From Astropecten irregularis (taxonomy: Eukaryota; Echinodermata; Asteroidea; Paxillosida; Astropectinidae), in assembly GCA_963971285.1 (NCBI GenBank), contig OZ020244.1:33914001-33978000 (forward strand): a stretch of 64,000 nt of DNA. Reading direction: 5' to 3'. The notes below the pieces were generated by a model that was not told where the DNA came from, searched no databases, and saw nothing but the letters and a program-made list of their open reading frames with translations. Shown in pieces: positions 1 through 11,699 of this stretch; within the stretch, counting starts at the first letter, position 1; every line of letters begins with the position of its first letter. Made by a program: the position numbers and the translations under genes.

Positions 1-427
1 ATAATTTCTGCTTAGTGGAATGTTATTGTTGCCTTCCGGGGATTCCTTCGTGAGGGATTTTTTTGTCGAGACTTCTTGAGTGAAGTGGTGAGTAAGAATT
101 TATAATTATTTTGAAGGATATGGTTTATAACAATGATTTGCTTCTATAAGCTTTTTCCATATTCCAGCAAGAATGACCGGTACTGGGCTAGCTGGTGAAA
201 CTCCAAAGTCGTGTGCTTTGATAACAAGTTGAATTATGAGATATTCAACTAAAATACGTGTATGGCATGTCAGTGTAGGGACTCATCATTGGTAACTTTA
301 ATTTGTAAAATAGTGATAATTGAAAAGACTTTTAGAAAAGTGAAAGTGTGACCTGTGTTGCACATCACGATGGCCTACATTACAATATTAGCATAGAGCT
401 AAAATCTCAATGAGAAAACTGGCCTGA

Positions 428-574
428 GGCCGATTTCACGAAGCACTAAGATTGATCTTAAGTGTAAACTCATCTTAATTGCTAAGCAACATGTGATGTC
501 ACAATACAAATCACTATGGTGATACTGAACAACTCATCTTAAGATTAAACTTAGTGCTGTGTGAAATCCAGCCC
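428..574. mobile_element. Short inverted-repeat element (family E-like)
   Basis: Arms CCGATTTCACGAAGCACTAA and TTAGTGCTGTGTGAAATCC are inverted complements with a CTTAAG-rich interior. Confidence 0.7.
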
Positions 575-2121
575 TGATAAGAATTTCTGTATTTGCCTTT
601 TTAATGTAGTATTGGACGTATATTCGTTAATACATATTTTTATACATAATGGATAAGCATATGGCATCTTCGCGTCAGAATACGGTAAACAATTTCAAAG
701 TTCCGATTACTGTGCGTTGAACCATGGTTGAACCATAGAGCTTGAACGCTGCACGCCTAGCCTGTGTGCGGTGCTTTAATGTTGTGGCGGCTGTAATGCC
801 ATACTGTAATAAATCAAGGTTTAGTATGTCTAAGCCGCGCCGACATAGGATAAGGCTAATTCATTGAACAATGCGCTACCGATGGTTGAGTCACTTAATG
901 TAAACTTCCTATAATAGACTACTTAATGGTTGAATGTTGTACAGGTATCATTGTGAATGATGGTCCAATTATATAGGAATAAATCTGCCCTTGTAATAAT
1001 GATCCTAGCTCTGTCGTCAATGAATGCCTATAAACATAAACACGCACGTGAACAACGTGTTGTGACTTGTGATGTTATTTTTATCACCGCATTCAATTCA
1101 AGTAAACGTTATTTACACAAGATATCTCACCGTGAGCCCCTAGATCGTCCGCCTGGGGCTTCCCGCTACGCGCCCAAGCGCCTTGCGCGCCAGATCGGTC
1201 TCTCGGCGTGAAATGTTATTTTTTTGTTTTAAGCGATACAAAACCTTGGCCGAGCCTGTTTTGTTGTCCGCGGGCTGCCATAATACTCCAAAATATAGAT
1301 TTAATGGTGTCCCGTTGAACCTGCTTAAAACACAGGGTGTTAAGTTACGCTCTAGTGACCGAAGGGTCACTGTGCCACTCTCATGACAAAGCACTATGGC
1401 GGCACTTCAAAAGCCTATTCAAGGTTTAATTATATGGATACCTGCTACTTACACTAGTTTATTACCCATTGGTTGTACCAGCGGATTAAAACTTGTGTAG
1501 ACTGATAAACAACTCCCATTAATTAGTAAATACAAATATCACTTGGGCAAGTAAACATTAGTTTACTTAAATGGAAACTTGGTTTACTTGAATTGAATGT
1601 CTTGAATTATTTCTAATCATTATACTGTACCTACTTCAGATCATTGACATTTAAAAGGAAATACCAAAGACTTGGACTGTGGATTTTTTAAATAAAAAGA
1701 AGCCATTATGCCCAGTTTATCTTGCAATACAAAATGCTTATAAATCAATAGAATATACTTTCGTGCGGTCCTTTGTTGGTTAAATGAACCAAAAACATCA
1801 AAATGGATTTTCCCAACTGCTTATGGGCAGCGAAACCCTACTTCAAAGATATTCTTATTTTTTACTAAAATGTAATAATTTACGTAGTGAACAGGCCAAT
1901 AGGTGGTCCTCATTGTAATTAACGTCCCCACCTGATATCAAAATGATGATCAAAAAGCTGTGTCTTAAATAATACATTTTTTCCCGCATTTAAAAAAAAT
2001 CACTATGCACGATCTCATTTGTTCGTAATCTTTATCAATGGATGCCAACTGAAGTAGTACATGTATACGGAAGCTAAATCCTTGGAAAAAAAACCTAATT
2101 GTAGTGAAAGATATATCCTAC
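575..2121. other. No gene seen
   Basis: Unique-looking A+T-rich sequence. A locally GC-rich patch at 1130-1400 holds short frames on both strands, without splice sites or a recognisable domain. Confidence 0.4.
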
Positions 2122-2508
2122 TTAAAGATGATATCATACTTTGTCTTTTTTGTCAAAGTGATGCAGATCCATGAGCTATCATATCAAGGAAGATACAGTA
2201 ACAGTCATTTGTGAAATTCCCAGTCCCATATACGGTGCCCACTTTTTGAGAAAACAGTGGAATGCGCCCATGGTATTTAAAAAAAATATATTTCTACTGT
2301 TTATTTTTGATGTTTTAAAGATCCAAATTGTTTTTGGTCATTGGTTTTATATCTTTTCTGGAGAAATACAGTATTTCAGTCAGAAAACTAATAACGGTAT
2401 GTTTCTGCCATCACCATATTTATAAACCCTGTAAGTTATAGGTACATTTTTGGATATTTCTGTTTCGTTATGCTACCAAAGTATGATACAGTACAGTAGT
2501 ACCTTTAA
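2122..2508 (-). mobile_element. MITE family A, copy 1
   Basis: Degenerate copy of a ~360-bp inverted-repeat element whose ends read TTAAAGGTAGTATCATAC and its complement. The internal landmark (CCCATA-ACGGTGCCCACTTT) is present. I define + as the orientation in which the left end continues into GGTAAGAAACCAAAACAG. Confidence 0.7.
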
Positions 2509-2858
2509 GTGCACATGGAGTACAGGCAGGTTTGATGCTTGGGTGCAAGTTGTGGGCGAACTGTGCCATATTTATCAATGGGCCGCACCCTATACTGCAC
2601 GGGATTGGCGATGAGCCAAGAATCTGTTGCCAAAGTCAATCACAAGAGTAGGGAAGTTAAAGATAAACTCCGTGGGATGATCCACGCACCCGAATTTCAT
2701 AAAGCAGGTCATCCTCTTCCTCGACCGACTACGCCACTTAGTGCACAAAACATGATTGGTAAATGTCACAGAACAAGGACTCACACTTTGTCTAATCAAA
2801 AGTTGGGCCAAATATGTGCATAGAGTAATAAACCTGTGAACATTTGAGTTCAAAACTT

Positions 2859-3094
2859 AGTCTGGTTCCCTGCCTAAAGATTCCCTGACGACTCTTAGGC
2901 CGTGTCCCAATTCTCTGGCTGCGGCTGCAAATTACACATGCCCGTATGGAAGCCACTAGCCACTGACTGCAGCCGTTTTCATATAGACGTTTGTGTTATT
3001 TGCGGTCGCAGCCAGAGAATTGGGACTCGGCTTTATTAGAAATCCTAGTTTGAAAGACAATAGTCGGGAGATTCTTGGGTCTGGGAACCAGACT
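2859..3094. mobile_element. Nested inverted-repeat element (outer)
   Basis: Ends AGTCTGGTTCCC and GGAACCAGACT, with further imperfect inverted similarity inward. It lies within the A-prime element and itself contains the element at 2899-3031. Confidence 0.65.
2899..3031. mobile_element. Nested inverted-repeat element (inner)
   Basis: Terminal inverted repeats of 25 bp with one mismatch, beginning GCCGTGTCCCAATTCTCTGG at the left and ending CCAATTCTC-complement ... CTCGGC at the right. Confidence 0.8.
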
Positions 3095-3960
3095 ACTCAA
3101 TACTGTGTCACGAGAAAACAGCGAAAACCCGAATCAATTTTCTTATCTTACACCAAGATCAAAACTGTTTCCGCGGTCTTTGTTTTCAATTTCAGAAAGA
3201 AAATAAACACAATTTCAGACGGAACTATTTTTACAGTTTGTTTCTACCAGCACCATCTTCATACCCTGTAAGTTATACGTAAATCTGTGAAAATTTCTGT
3301 TTGGGTATGTTATCAATCCTGTACTGTATACCCTTAACAGTATTGGTGCCACGTGTTTGGCGTAAAGATGTAGGCCTACCTGGGTCACTGGCTGAAGTTA
3401 TGAACCGTGTGATATCCAGTTGAAACAAAAACTGTGAAATTCAAAACAGTGTTTTCGGATAAAAATAAAATGAAAACTGACAAATATTTTCATGTTCGCA
3501 GCAGGAAAAGTAAATTCGTTCGCATCCGCTGTTTCGACCCGAGTATTATACTAACTATAGGTTTTTAGTCACAATCTGCTGAAAGAACATGACGGTACTT
3601 CCCTTTTGATCTTTATCGTGATACTTTTTATAAATCATCAGCAAATTGCGCGGGCCATATTTGGATTCTGCGTGCCTCGGGCAAAACTAACTGAGGAAGT
3701 CATCATGTTGTTTGTATGTTATCGCGAGTTTTGGCACATTACAGCTGAGGAAACGTTTAATTATAATGTCATAACCACTCTGAAACAAAAATAAATCATA
3801 TAACTAAACAGTTCTTGTTTTTCAAAACGTAACTGTCCATCTGAGAGCTTATTGGCCATGTTATAACGGCATGAATTTTCGAAGAGCTCAATACAAGTTA
3901 TGATGCGAGGACGGTCTTGGACTATAAAAGCAGGCGGATGTTTGAAATATTATTATTTTA

Positions 3961-4125
3961 AATAACTCAATATTATACATTCTCCCTAAGGGAAGCCATT
4001 TTTGTTCTTTATTCAGAACATCTTCAGGAATGAACTTTCCTTAAGATGTTCTTAATAAAGAACGAAATATAGAATCAAAAATGGCTTCCCTTAGTCTTTT
4101 TGGAGTTTGGATAATATTGAGTTAT
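3961..4125. mobile_element. Palindromic MITE
   Basis: Long inverted arms: ATAACTCAATATTAT ... CTAAGGGAAGCCATTTTTG ... and their complements near 4080-4125. Confidence 0.78.
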
Positions 4126-4434
4126 CTTTATTGGATCACCATCTGGTAACCATTTTAAGTTAAGAAAAATTTCTTCTGATAATTTTGATATACATATGTA
4201 AAGCTGTATTACACTGTTGCCAATGCATATTTTTAGTTTGAAATGTTATTTATTTATTTTATATTATCGGGTCTGTGGCTACAACTGACCATGTAAAGGT
4301 CAATTTGAGCCAGTCAGACCGTACCCTGGTCAAAGGATTTTGAACTCTACTGGCAATCTTTCAACTATCCCCTCAATTCAACCCTGCAACCCCCCATAAG
4401 ACCAGTAAGCGGAAACTCTGTTACGTGAGGGCGC

Positions 4435-5332
4435 GCATGCAGCTAGCCTTGACCAAGGCTATGAAGCTGTTCCCGGCGAGCGATCAGTACGGGGCGCCGG
4501 TACGGTACGTACCGAGCTAGCTGAGCTGTACGGATGTACCGTGCATACACCCACACGACGGGCCACGCACACACCCATACGTACAGTAACCGCCGGCCCC
4601 GGTGCAGCCAGGATCATAGCCTTGACGCAAGCGCGATTTGATTATTATGATAATTATAGCCGCTATGGTAAACAGTCTTCACTCATTGGTTAACGGCTGT
4701 CGAGAAAAATGAATATTTATAAGTACTGCACAATCTTACGGCGCTGAGATTTCCGGAATCTGGTCGGCAAATTTACCAAATCGTCGTGTCCTTCAAAAAG
4801 TACTGAAGGGCAGTCCGCTACTCAGGTGGAAAATCCTCAATTTGTAACTTATGAACGCCAGAGTAGAGACTTACATTTACTTCTCGGATAACGAACGAGT
4901 CGAGTCCGCGACACCGCCATTGTTTTGTTTACGCTACAATATGGGCCTACATGTACTGACATGCCCTACCATCGTCATGTGTTACACGCGTAGGCCTACA
5001 CACAGTGAAAAGCTCATGAATATGCATATCCGGTCAAAGATCACGGGGTTTGATTGGATACCGTTTTATATAATATGCACATAAAAAATCTTCGGCCAAT
5101 ATTGGCCGAAAATGTAAAGAAACACATAAGAAAAGACTGACGGTTGCGTCAAGGCTATGATCCAGCCTCAACTGGGTGCGGATACTGTACGTATGCGTGT
5201 ACGTATGCACGGTACGTATCCGTGCAGCTAGCTGGCTCGGTACGCGGTACGTACGGTACGGGGACAGTACGGCCGGGTGCCCCTGATCGCTCGCTGGGAA
5301 CAGCTTCATAGCCTTGATCAAGGCTAGCATGC
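4435..5332. mobile_element. ~900-bp element with ~200-bp terminal inverted repeats
   Basis: Left arm 4435-4635 and right arm 5138-5332 are inverted complements with scattered differences; shared landmarks include TAGCCTTGACCAAGGCTATG at the outside and GGATCATAGCCTTGACGCAA at the inside. The 500-bp interior has no transposase-like frame. Confidence 0.78.
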
Positions 5333-5339
5333 AGCTTGC

Positions 5340-6735
5340 ATCATAGCATCCTGTGCAACATTATAAAAAGATTCCTGAAGCAGTCAATGCTGTGCCTTAT
5401 GGTAGCAGCTGCATCCGTTTACTGTAATCGTATACCAAATCATACAGTCGGCAACAGATAGTGTGTAATATTGCATGATGAGGGCCCACTAGGCCACTAC
5501 ACCAAACCAGTGTCAATCAATATGATTGGTCGAGGTTTATGGTTACAGATATTACCATTCCAGCAGTTATATGCATCTTATTGCATAAAACGGTGGGCAA
5601 ATTAAGATTATGACGGTTTTGATATAATTCATTTTGTAGATTTTTCCCTGAACTAGTTTAACAAAATCAAAATGTCTTCATGATAGCAGAAGTAATACTA
5701 ATATTTTGTACAAAATAAACGAATTCGAAGATATTATGCCTATGCTATACCCATGGGGGAAGGAACCCTTGGTTAGTCATTTTCTTGCCTCATTCAACGT
5801 ATTCAGGAGCCCGTGAAATGAAAAGGAGAAATTCAATTTGTCTGATAACCTGGGAACCTGAAGTTTGGCCAGAGTTACTTCCAAGTTTAATCCTAAACGA
5901 AATAAATACATTTGCGTTACGATTTGTGTAGGCCCTATTGATAACGCCTCTAGGCCTCTAGATATCTAGATGTCAGATGCAGAAGCATTACAAGGAATTA
6001 CATTACAGAGTTACAGACGTCTAAATGGTATATGATTTCCCGAATAGTTTACATTGATTCATGATTGATACGTTTGCAATTATTGAGTTTGCCCCAGGGG
6101 CAAGCACCAAGGAAGGGGTCCACCACTCCACCGTCTTCGGTCCCCTATTTCTGGACACGAAATCGCCAAACGGTATACCCGTTACGTGCCCCCTGCATAT
6201 CCTAAATGCACCGACATCGTGGGCGTGTTGGCTAAACACGGCAAATGCCCAGGAGGCGATAAAAAATAGTCGACGTATCTGGGCCAATAGAAATAAATGG
6301 CGGCGACAGATGCGGTCGAGACATTAATTGTATATAGATTCATCCATTAACATCAGAAACAATTGAGATACCATTTAGGTATATGCCTGTGATAAGTATA
6401 GGCCCCTTACTGTCCTTATATAGATATTAAGCTCGGTGCGCTTTGATCCGTTGTATAGCTGCTTCTACGTATTTTTCTACATCTGTTAGGGGACTGGCTT
6501 CTCTGCGAGGTCTGACGAGAGTTTCGGCAACAACTTCTAAAATGACGCAGCCAAAGTGGCCACTGTTTTTTTTATACACGCGTTAATCTATACGTTAATT
6601 TGAAGAGCCTTGTCGCAAGATTTATGAGTTGTGTTACCATCCCAATAGTGAACTTCATTATATATAGGCTATATCTTTTTATTTTATAATAATCAAATAA
6701 CCACAAGGGAAACTGACTGAAATATAAGTAATTGA
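5340..6735. other. No gene seen
   Basis: No repeat or domain recognised. Overlapping frames of 88 codons on both strands at 6021-6327 are not recognisable. Confidence 0.4.
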
Positions 6736-6856
6736 AAGGTGAACAAAGAAACATTTACTGGAGCGGGATTCGAACCGGCGACCTCCTGAATACATGTACG
6801 GTATTCAGGAGGTCGCCAGTTTGAATCCAGCTCCAGTCAATTTTTTTCTTTGTTCA
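6736..6856. repeat. Inverted pair of tRNA-like SINE tails (hairpin)
   Basis: Two copies of a tRNA T-arm-like segment (GGTTCGAATCCCGCTCC type, followed by AGTCAATTTTTCTTTGTTCA) face each other around ATGTAC at about 6795, giving a ~55-bp-arm hairpin. Half of the same sequence is the tail of the repeat at 21503-21665. Confidence 0.75.
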
Positions 6857-7342
6857 CCGTTCAGTGACTTATATTCTGTTATGAAGATTGCCCCCAAATT
6901 GTCTCAAGATATGGCCATTTTACTATATTAAGGTTCCCATGCGTTACGCCATAAGGCACTTTTATCTCACAACCATTTTAATAGAGAGACAAACCAACTT
7001 GCCAATTTCCTTCTGCAAGATCTATCCCTATCAAGGAATGTCCTGTGATTATGTGTGTGGTATGCAAACCGTTTCATGCGGGCAGCTGGCTGGGGTGTTC
7101 GTAGATATGACGCGGTGACATTATTTCGATATCACTGTGTTCTCTTTTCTATACCGAATTAGAGTGGGCGACTTCTAACGCCTATTATAGAGTTATACCA
7201 TATGGAGGAGTATAGTAGGCCTATACGGACAACATATTTTGAATGAAATAGGCTTACACCTAGTTGGGAAGATCGGAATTCCACTGGATGACTTAGGCCC
7301 ATTTCCCGCACATTTTCGTCTGGGAAATTGGAAACGATGCAA

Positions 7343-7655
7343 TTTAAAGGTTGTATCATACTTTGGTAAACAGAAATGTCCTCAGATTTACGTATAACTT
7401 TCAGGGTATGAAGATGATGCTAGTAGAAACCTACTGTTAATTTTTTTTCCGCCTGAAATGGTGTATTTATCCAGAAATGAGTAAAACAACGACCGAAAAT
7501 CTTGTTGATCTTTTAAAAGAGAAAAAAATAAAAGAGAAAAGACCGTATGGAATTGAAATTTTCACAGATGACTGTGACTGTATCTTCCTTGATATTTTTG
7601 CCCATGAATCTGTACGTCTTTGAAAAACAAAAAAAAGTATGATATTACCTTTAAA
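7343..7655 (+). mobile_element. MITE family A, copy 2
   Basis: Both ends are present (TTAAAGGTTGTATCATAC ... GTATGATATTACCTTTAA), with an internal shortening relative to full copies. Confidence 0.8.
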
Positions 7656-7936
7656 ATGATGTCACTGTAATAATGCTGCATTTAGTTTCTTCGTCTCTAA
7701 GTTTGGGCGTAATTATAATGAATGAAACAGATGGGAAATCTCCGTGGATGGACCATGTTGTGGCGTGATGTTAACCCCCATACATATTTTCCTACCTCCA
7801 TGCTCATTACTCGTATACACAATACCCATTGCAGCATTGGGGGTTGAATATCCATGACACAGGAGCCAGAACAGAACGGTAACTTTACAACTGGAATATA
7901 AAGACAGAAAGAAATACCGTATAGGTTTCATGACTT

Positions 7937-8364
7937 CTACGGAGCTCCATGAGTGCCATTCCAATTATCCAGATAACCACATGATGTAACTTGCCACGTC
8001 GACTTTTGGAGTGGTAAAAGTCGTCTTATCTCAATAATTATCTCAACAAGATGAATATTAGGGAAAACGAAAAGTCGACTTTTATTCATCTGTCCAAGTC
8101 ATCGAAGTGCATCTAAAAAGTCCTGATAAATAACCTCAGCCTATTTAAGACGTCTTTGCGAGGTGTTACTATCAGGACAAGTTGGCTTCCTTCTTTTAGT
8201 AAGTCGTCTTGGCGAGATGAATTGTCAGGATATGTCGACTTCTCATTTTTCACTAAATCATCTGGTACGAATAATTTTATCTCGATAAGTCGATTTTTAA
8301 GGTTTCACAGGTCGACTTGGTAGGATAACTTTTGTGGTTATCGGGATAAGTGGAGCTCCGTACA
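7937..8364. mobile_element. Inverted-repeat element with internal GTCGACTT repeats
   Basis: Outer ends CTACGGAGCTCCA and TGGAGCTCCGTAC, then ATCCAGATAACCACA and TGTGGTTATCGGGAT. The interior repeats AAGTCGAC/AAGTCGTC motifs several times at irregular spacing. Confidence 0.7.
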
Positions 8365-8634
8365 TGTCCAGCCAACCCACGACTTACCTTTGTTTAAATG
8401 GCTAATAGATCGTCGGCTGGGGAATTCATTTCTTTAATCTAATTACAGGCACTTCCGTCAATTCATCAACACATACACACAGATTGCCCGTACCAAATTG
8501 CACAGAATTCACCCCGTGTGATCTAAACGGTCTGGCCTGGAAGTGGAATGCTCCCGCTCATTTTCAATGCAGATGTGGTACGTCGTGGAATGATGTGACA
8601 TGATTTCTTTCCCATCTCACGAAGTTGCTCTTGT

Positions 8635-9000
8635 TTTAAAGGTAATATCAAACTTTGGTTTTTGTCAAAGAAATACAGATTCGTGGGCAAAAATATCAAG
8701 ACGGATACAGTAACAGTCATCTGTGAAAATTTCAGTCCCATACGGTGCCCACTTTTTGAGAAAACAGTGAAAAACAGTCAAAGAAAGTCTTTTCTCTTTT
8801 ATTTTTGATCTCTTAAAAGATCAAAAAGATTTGCGGTATTTGTTTTTACTAATTTCTGAATAAATACATGTACACCTTTCCAGGCGCAAAAATGTTAACG
8901 GTATGTTTCTACCACCCCTATCTTCATTCCCTGTACGTTATACGTAAATCTGTGAACATTTCTGTTTTGGTTTCTTGCCAAAGTATGATACTCCCTTTAA
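8635..9000 (-). mobile_element. MITE family A, copy 3
   Basis: Full-length copy with both inverted ends and all internal landmarks. Confidence 0.85.
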
Positions 9001-9059
9001 TGAAAACCAATATGCTGTACTGGGAAAAAAGTTGACCTCAGGGCCAATTTCACCATTAA

Positions 9060-9172
9060 TTGCGATCATTTAGGCCCAAATCCATCGCTGAACGGATATC
9101 GCTACGCAAAGTAGCGATTGGGTTTCCGTTTAGTGATGGATTTGGGCTTTATAGCGACGATCGCAAAACGTT
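9060..9172. mobile_element. MITE family F, copy 1
   Basis: Palindrome with arms TTTAGGCCCAAATCCATCGC and complement; same core as 20230-20380. Confidence 0.75.
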
Positions 9173-10280
9173 TTCGTGTTTGTGGAAAAAAGGGAATAGG
9201 TCAAAAAGAAACATTTTTGTAAAGGCTATATGCTATAATAGGGACGCAAAATAGCGGCAAGGAGAACAAAAGGTTTATGACGTCAGAAACTGAAGATGCA
9301 TAACCTCTCATCATTGGCTGACTAATATTTTTGGGGACGAGTGATTTGTAAGTGCACGGTAGAGGGCGCACTCTTCCAGTCATGATCTTTTATTCAAACG
9401 GACTCTGATTGTTTTGATTGGCGCAATAAAAGACTTGATCGTCGGCGTTTTAATGAATTTGTCTGTTCTAGATAAACTTGAATGAGGCAAGGAACCTGAT
9501 CAAAGCTTAGACATATTAACCTTGTTGTCTCTTAAAACCATGGAAGGGTCTGTGGTAAAACAAACCGTTATACTTCATTGTGAAGCTGTTGTGTTCACTG
9601 TCAATGTGTCAGGTCGGTTTTTAATTTAGACGGATCAGACAATCCATCGGAAGTGCAATATAAAAAGGGATTACCTTTTAATACCGCTCTGTGTAATATG
9701 ATACCACGTATATAAAGTCAGCATTATTCACTGTTATAAACCTTGGCCATGGTCGTGATGAATAATGGCTGGCGTGAATGACAGGAGACATCAAGTTGAG
9801 TGAGTTTACTCTGGCATGTTCCGATGGAGGAAGAAATGTATTAGTGAAAATAGGTCACTGAGGAAAGGGTTCCTCACATCCATGGTAGGCTACTGCTTGG
9901 CGCTCATGTGGCTGTTGCATGCACTATATATACCCTTTCAATTCGCCAGATTTCCTTACAACGACAGATCATGCACCCAGACGCAATTTGTCATAAACAC
10001 TTTGTCGCCACTTATCGGCTTGGAAGATTGACCCTGGAAAATTGCGGTCGCCTTCGTGACCTCGTATATGCCGACATGCGTGGCCCTCGATTTGTAAAGG
10101 TTAACCCGTTAGAAGTCGGGTTACCAATCTTCTGATTGTATTTGGCGGTATTTACAAAAAGTGCACGTGTTAGTTTAAGAAATTTATTTTGGAGAGGACG
10201 CGTTTGTGTAATTGAGTGGTGTCCAGTTCAATGTGTGGTATCATGTTAACTGGTATCATGTTCATTCTTAGGTATTTATC

Positions 10281-10646
10281 TTAAAGGTACGATGCATGAT
10301 TGGTAAAGCTCACAGAACAGCACTCACACTTTGTCTGATCCAACATGTACATATTGTAACACACCTGTAATAATTTGAGCTCAATCGAAAATCTGAGTCG
10401 AGAACAAATAGCAAAAAAAAAAACGACTCAATTTTTCATTTTAAAAATACAAAAATTATTTTCATCTCACCCCGAGATCAAAACTGTTTTCGGTATTCGT
10501 TTGACTTATTTCTGGATAAATACAGTATTTCAGGCAGAACTATTTTAACGGTATGTTTCTACCAGCGCCATCTTCATACCCTAAATGTTTTACATAAATC
10601 TGTGAACATTTCTGTCCGGGTATGTTACCAATAATTGTACCTTTAA
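10281..10646 (-). mobile_element. MITE family A-prime (relative of family A)
   Basis: Ends TTAAAGGTAC and GTACCTTTAA. The right third matches family A (CATCTTCATACCCT, AAATCTGTGAACATTTCTGT), while the left part is different. A second copy, split by insertions, lies at 2738-3336. Confidence 0.75.
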
Positions 10647-10977
10647 TTCTATAGTTGTCTGTATATCTGTTTTCGTGAACAACAAAACCCTTAAAATCCT
10701 CACGAAGTCTAAAACGTCTTTTGAAAAGTACGAGGGAACAGTAACTTTAATACACCATATACGAATTATAAAAAGAACAACACCGTAGACGTATTTTCGT
10801 GTAGCCTAATCACTCTGGATTCGCTTATGATTGTTTTTCACAGGTCACCAAGGAGCTACCTTCAAGTTGAAAGAATCCAGGGCCACGTATACTGAAGACT
10901 TCATACCGTCTGATTGAGTAGTGATATGATCCCTACGATACGAAACAGGTAAGTTGTTGATATGACGTACATCCATA

Positions 10978-11460
10978 AGGGGAATCCCCGAGGAATATCC
11001 CAAGGGGAATCCCCGAGGAATATCCTAAAGGGAATCCTATCAGAGGGATATTCCACGGGGAATCCTATCAGAGGGATATTCCAAGGGGAATCCCATCAGA
11101 GGGATATTTCAAGGGGAATCCTATCAGAGGGATATTCCAAGGGGAATCATATCAGAGGGATATTTCATGGGGAATCCTATCAGAGGGATATTCCAAAGGG
11201 GATCATATCAGATGGATATTCCAAGGGAATCCTATCAGATGGATATTCCAAGGGGAATCCCATTAGAGGGATATTCCAAGGGGAATCCCATCAGAGGGAT
11301 ATTCCAAGAGGAATACTATCAGATGGATATTCCAAGGGGAATCCTATCAGATGGATATTCCAAGGAGAATCCTATCAGAGGGATATTCCAAGGGGAATCC
11401 TATCAGAGGAATATTCCAATGCAGGGTCCTATCAGAGGGATATATCCAATCAGACGGATA
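10978..11460. repeat. 28-bp minisatellite, about 17 copies
   Basis: Consensus GGGGAATCCTATCAGAGG followed by GATATTCCAA. Because 28 is not a multiple of three and no frame carries a stop, the array is open in several frames (for example 10962-11672), giving a 28-residue protein repeat that is most likely fortuitous. Confidence 0.9.
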
Positions 11461-11699
11461 AAAGGGACACTCCCCAAGTCTCCGAACATCTTTTTTCACC
11501 ACGAAGGGGAATATTCGAGAAACATCCCCTATTCCCCTATAACAACTTTCAAGGACACATCCAAGAGATACCAACAAGGGACATGCCCCAGGGGCACAGG
11601 ACATCCCCAGCGGACATCCGCACGGGATTCATCCAATTAAAGGGAAATCTTCCCTTTGACATCCCTGCTTGACATACATGAGTAATGTATACTCACAAA

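Larger units (their letters stand above)
2738..3336 (-). mobile_element. MITE family A-prime, split by two nested insertions
   Basis: Left part (GATTGGTAAATGTCACAGAA ... GAACATTTGAGTTCA) and right part (ATCAAAACTGTTTCC ... TAAATCTGTGAAAATTTCTG) match the copy at 10281-10646. Between them lie two nested inverted-repeat elements. Confidence 0.7.

Noticed and set aside
1140-1394. Overlapping frames in a GC-rich patch
   Set aside because: No domain, no splice sites; both strands open by chance composition.
6021-6327. 88-codon frames on both strands, the - one with a hydrophobic start
   Set aside because: No ATG at the required place, no recognisable domain and no clear splice partner. Could be an old repeat fragment.
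11347-11604. Open frame on the - strand across the 28-bp minisatellite
   Set aside because: By-product of the stop-free tandem unit; no splice sites or domain.
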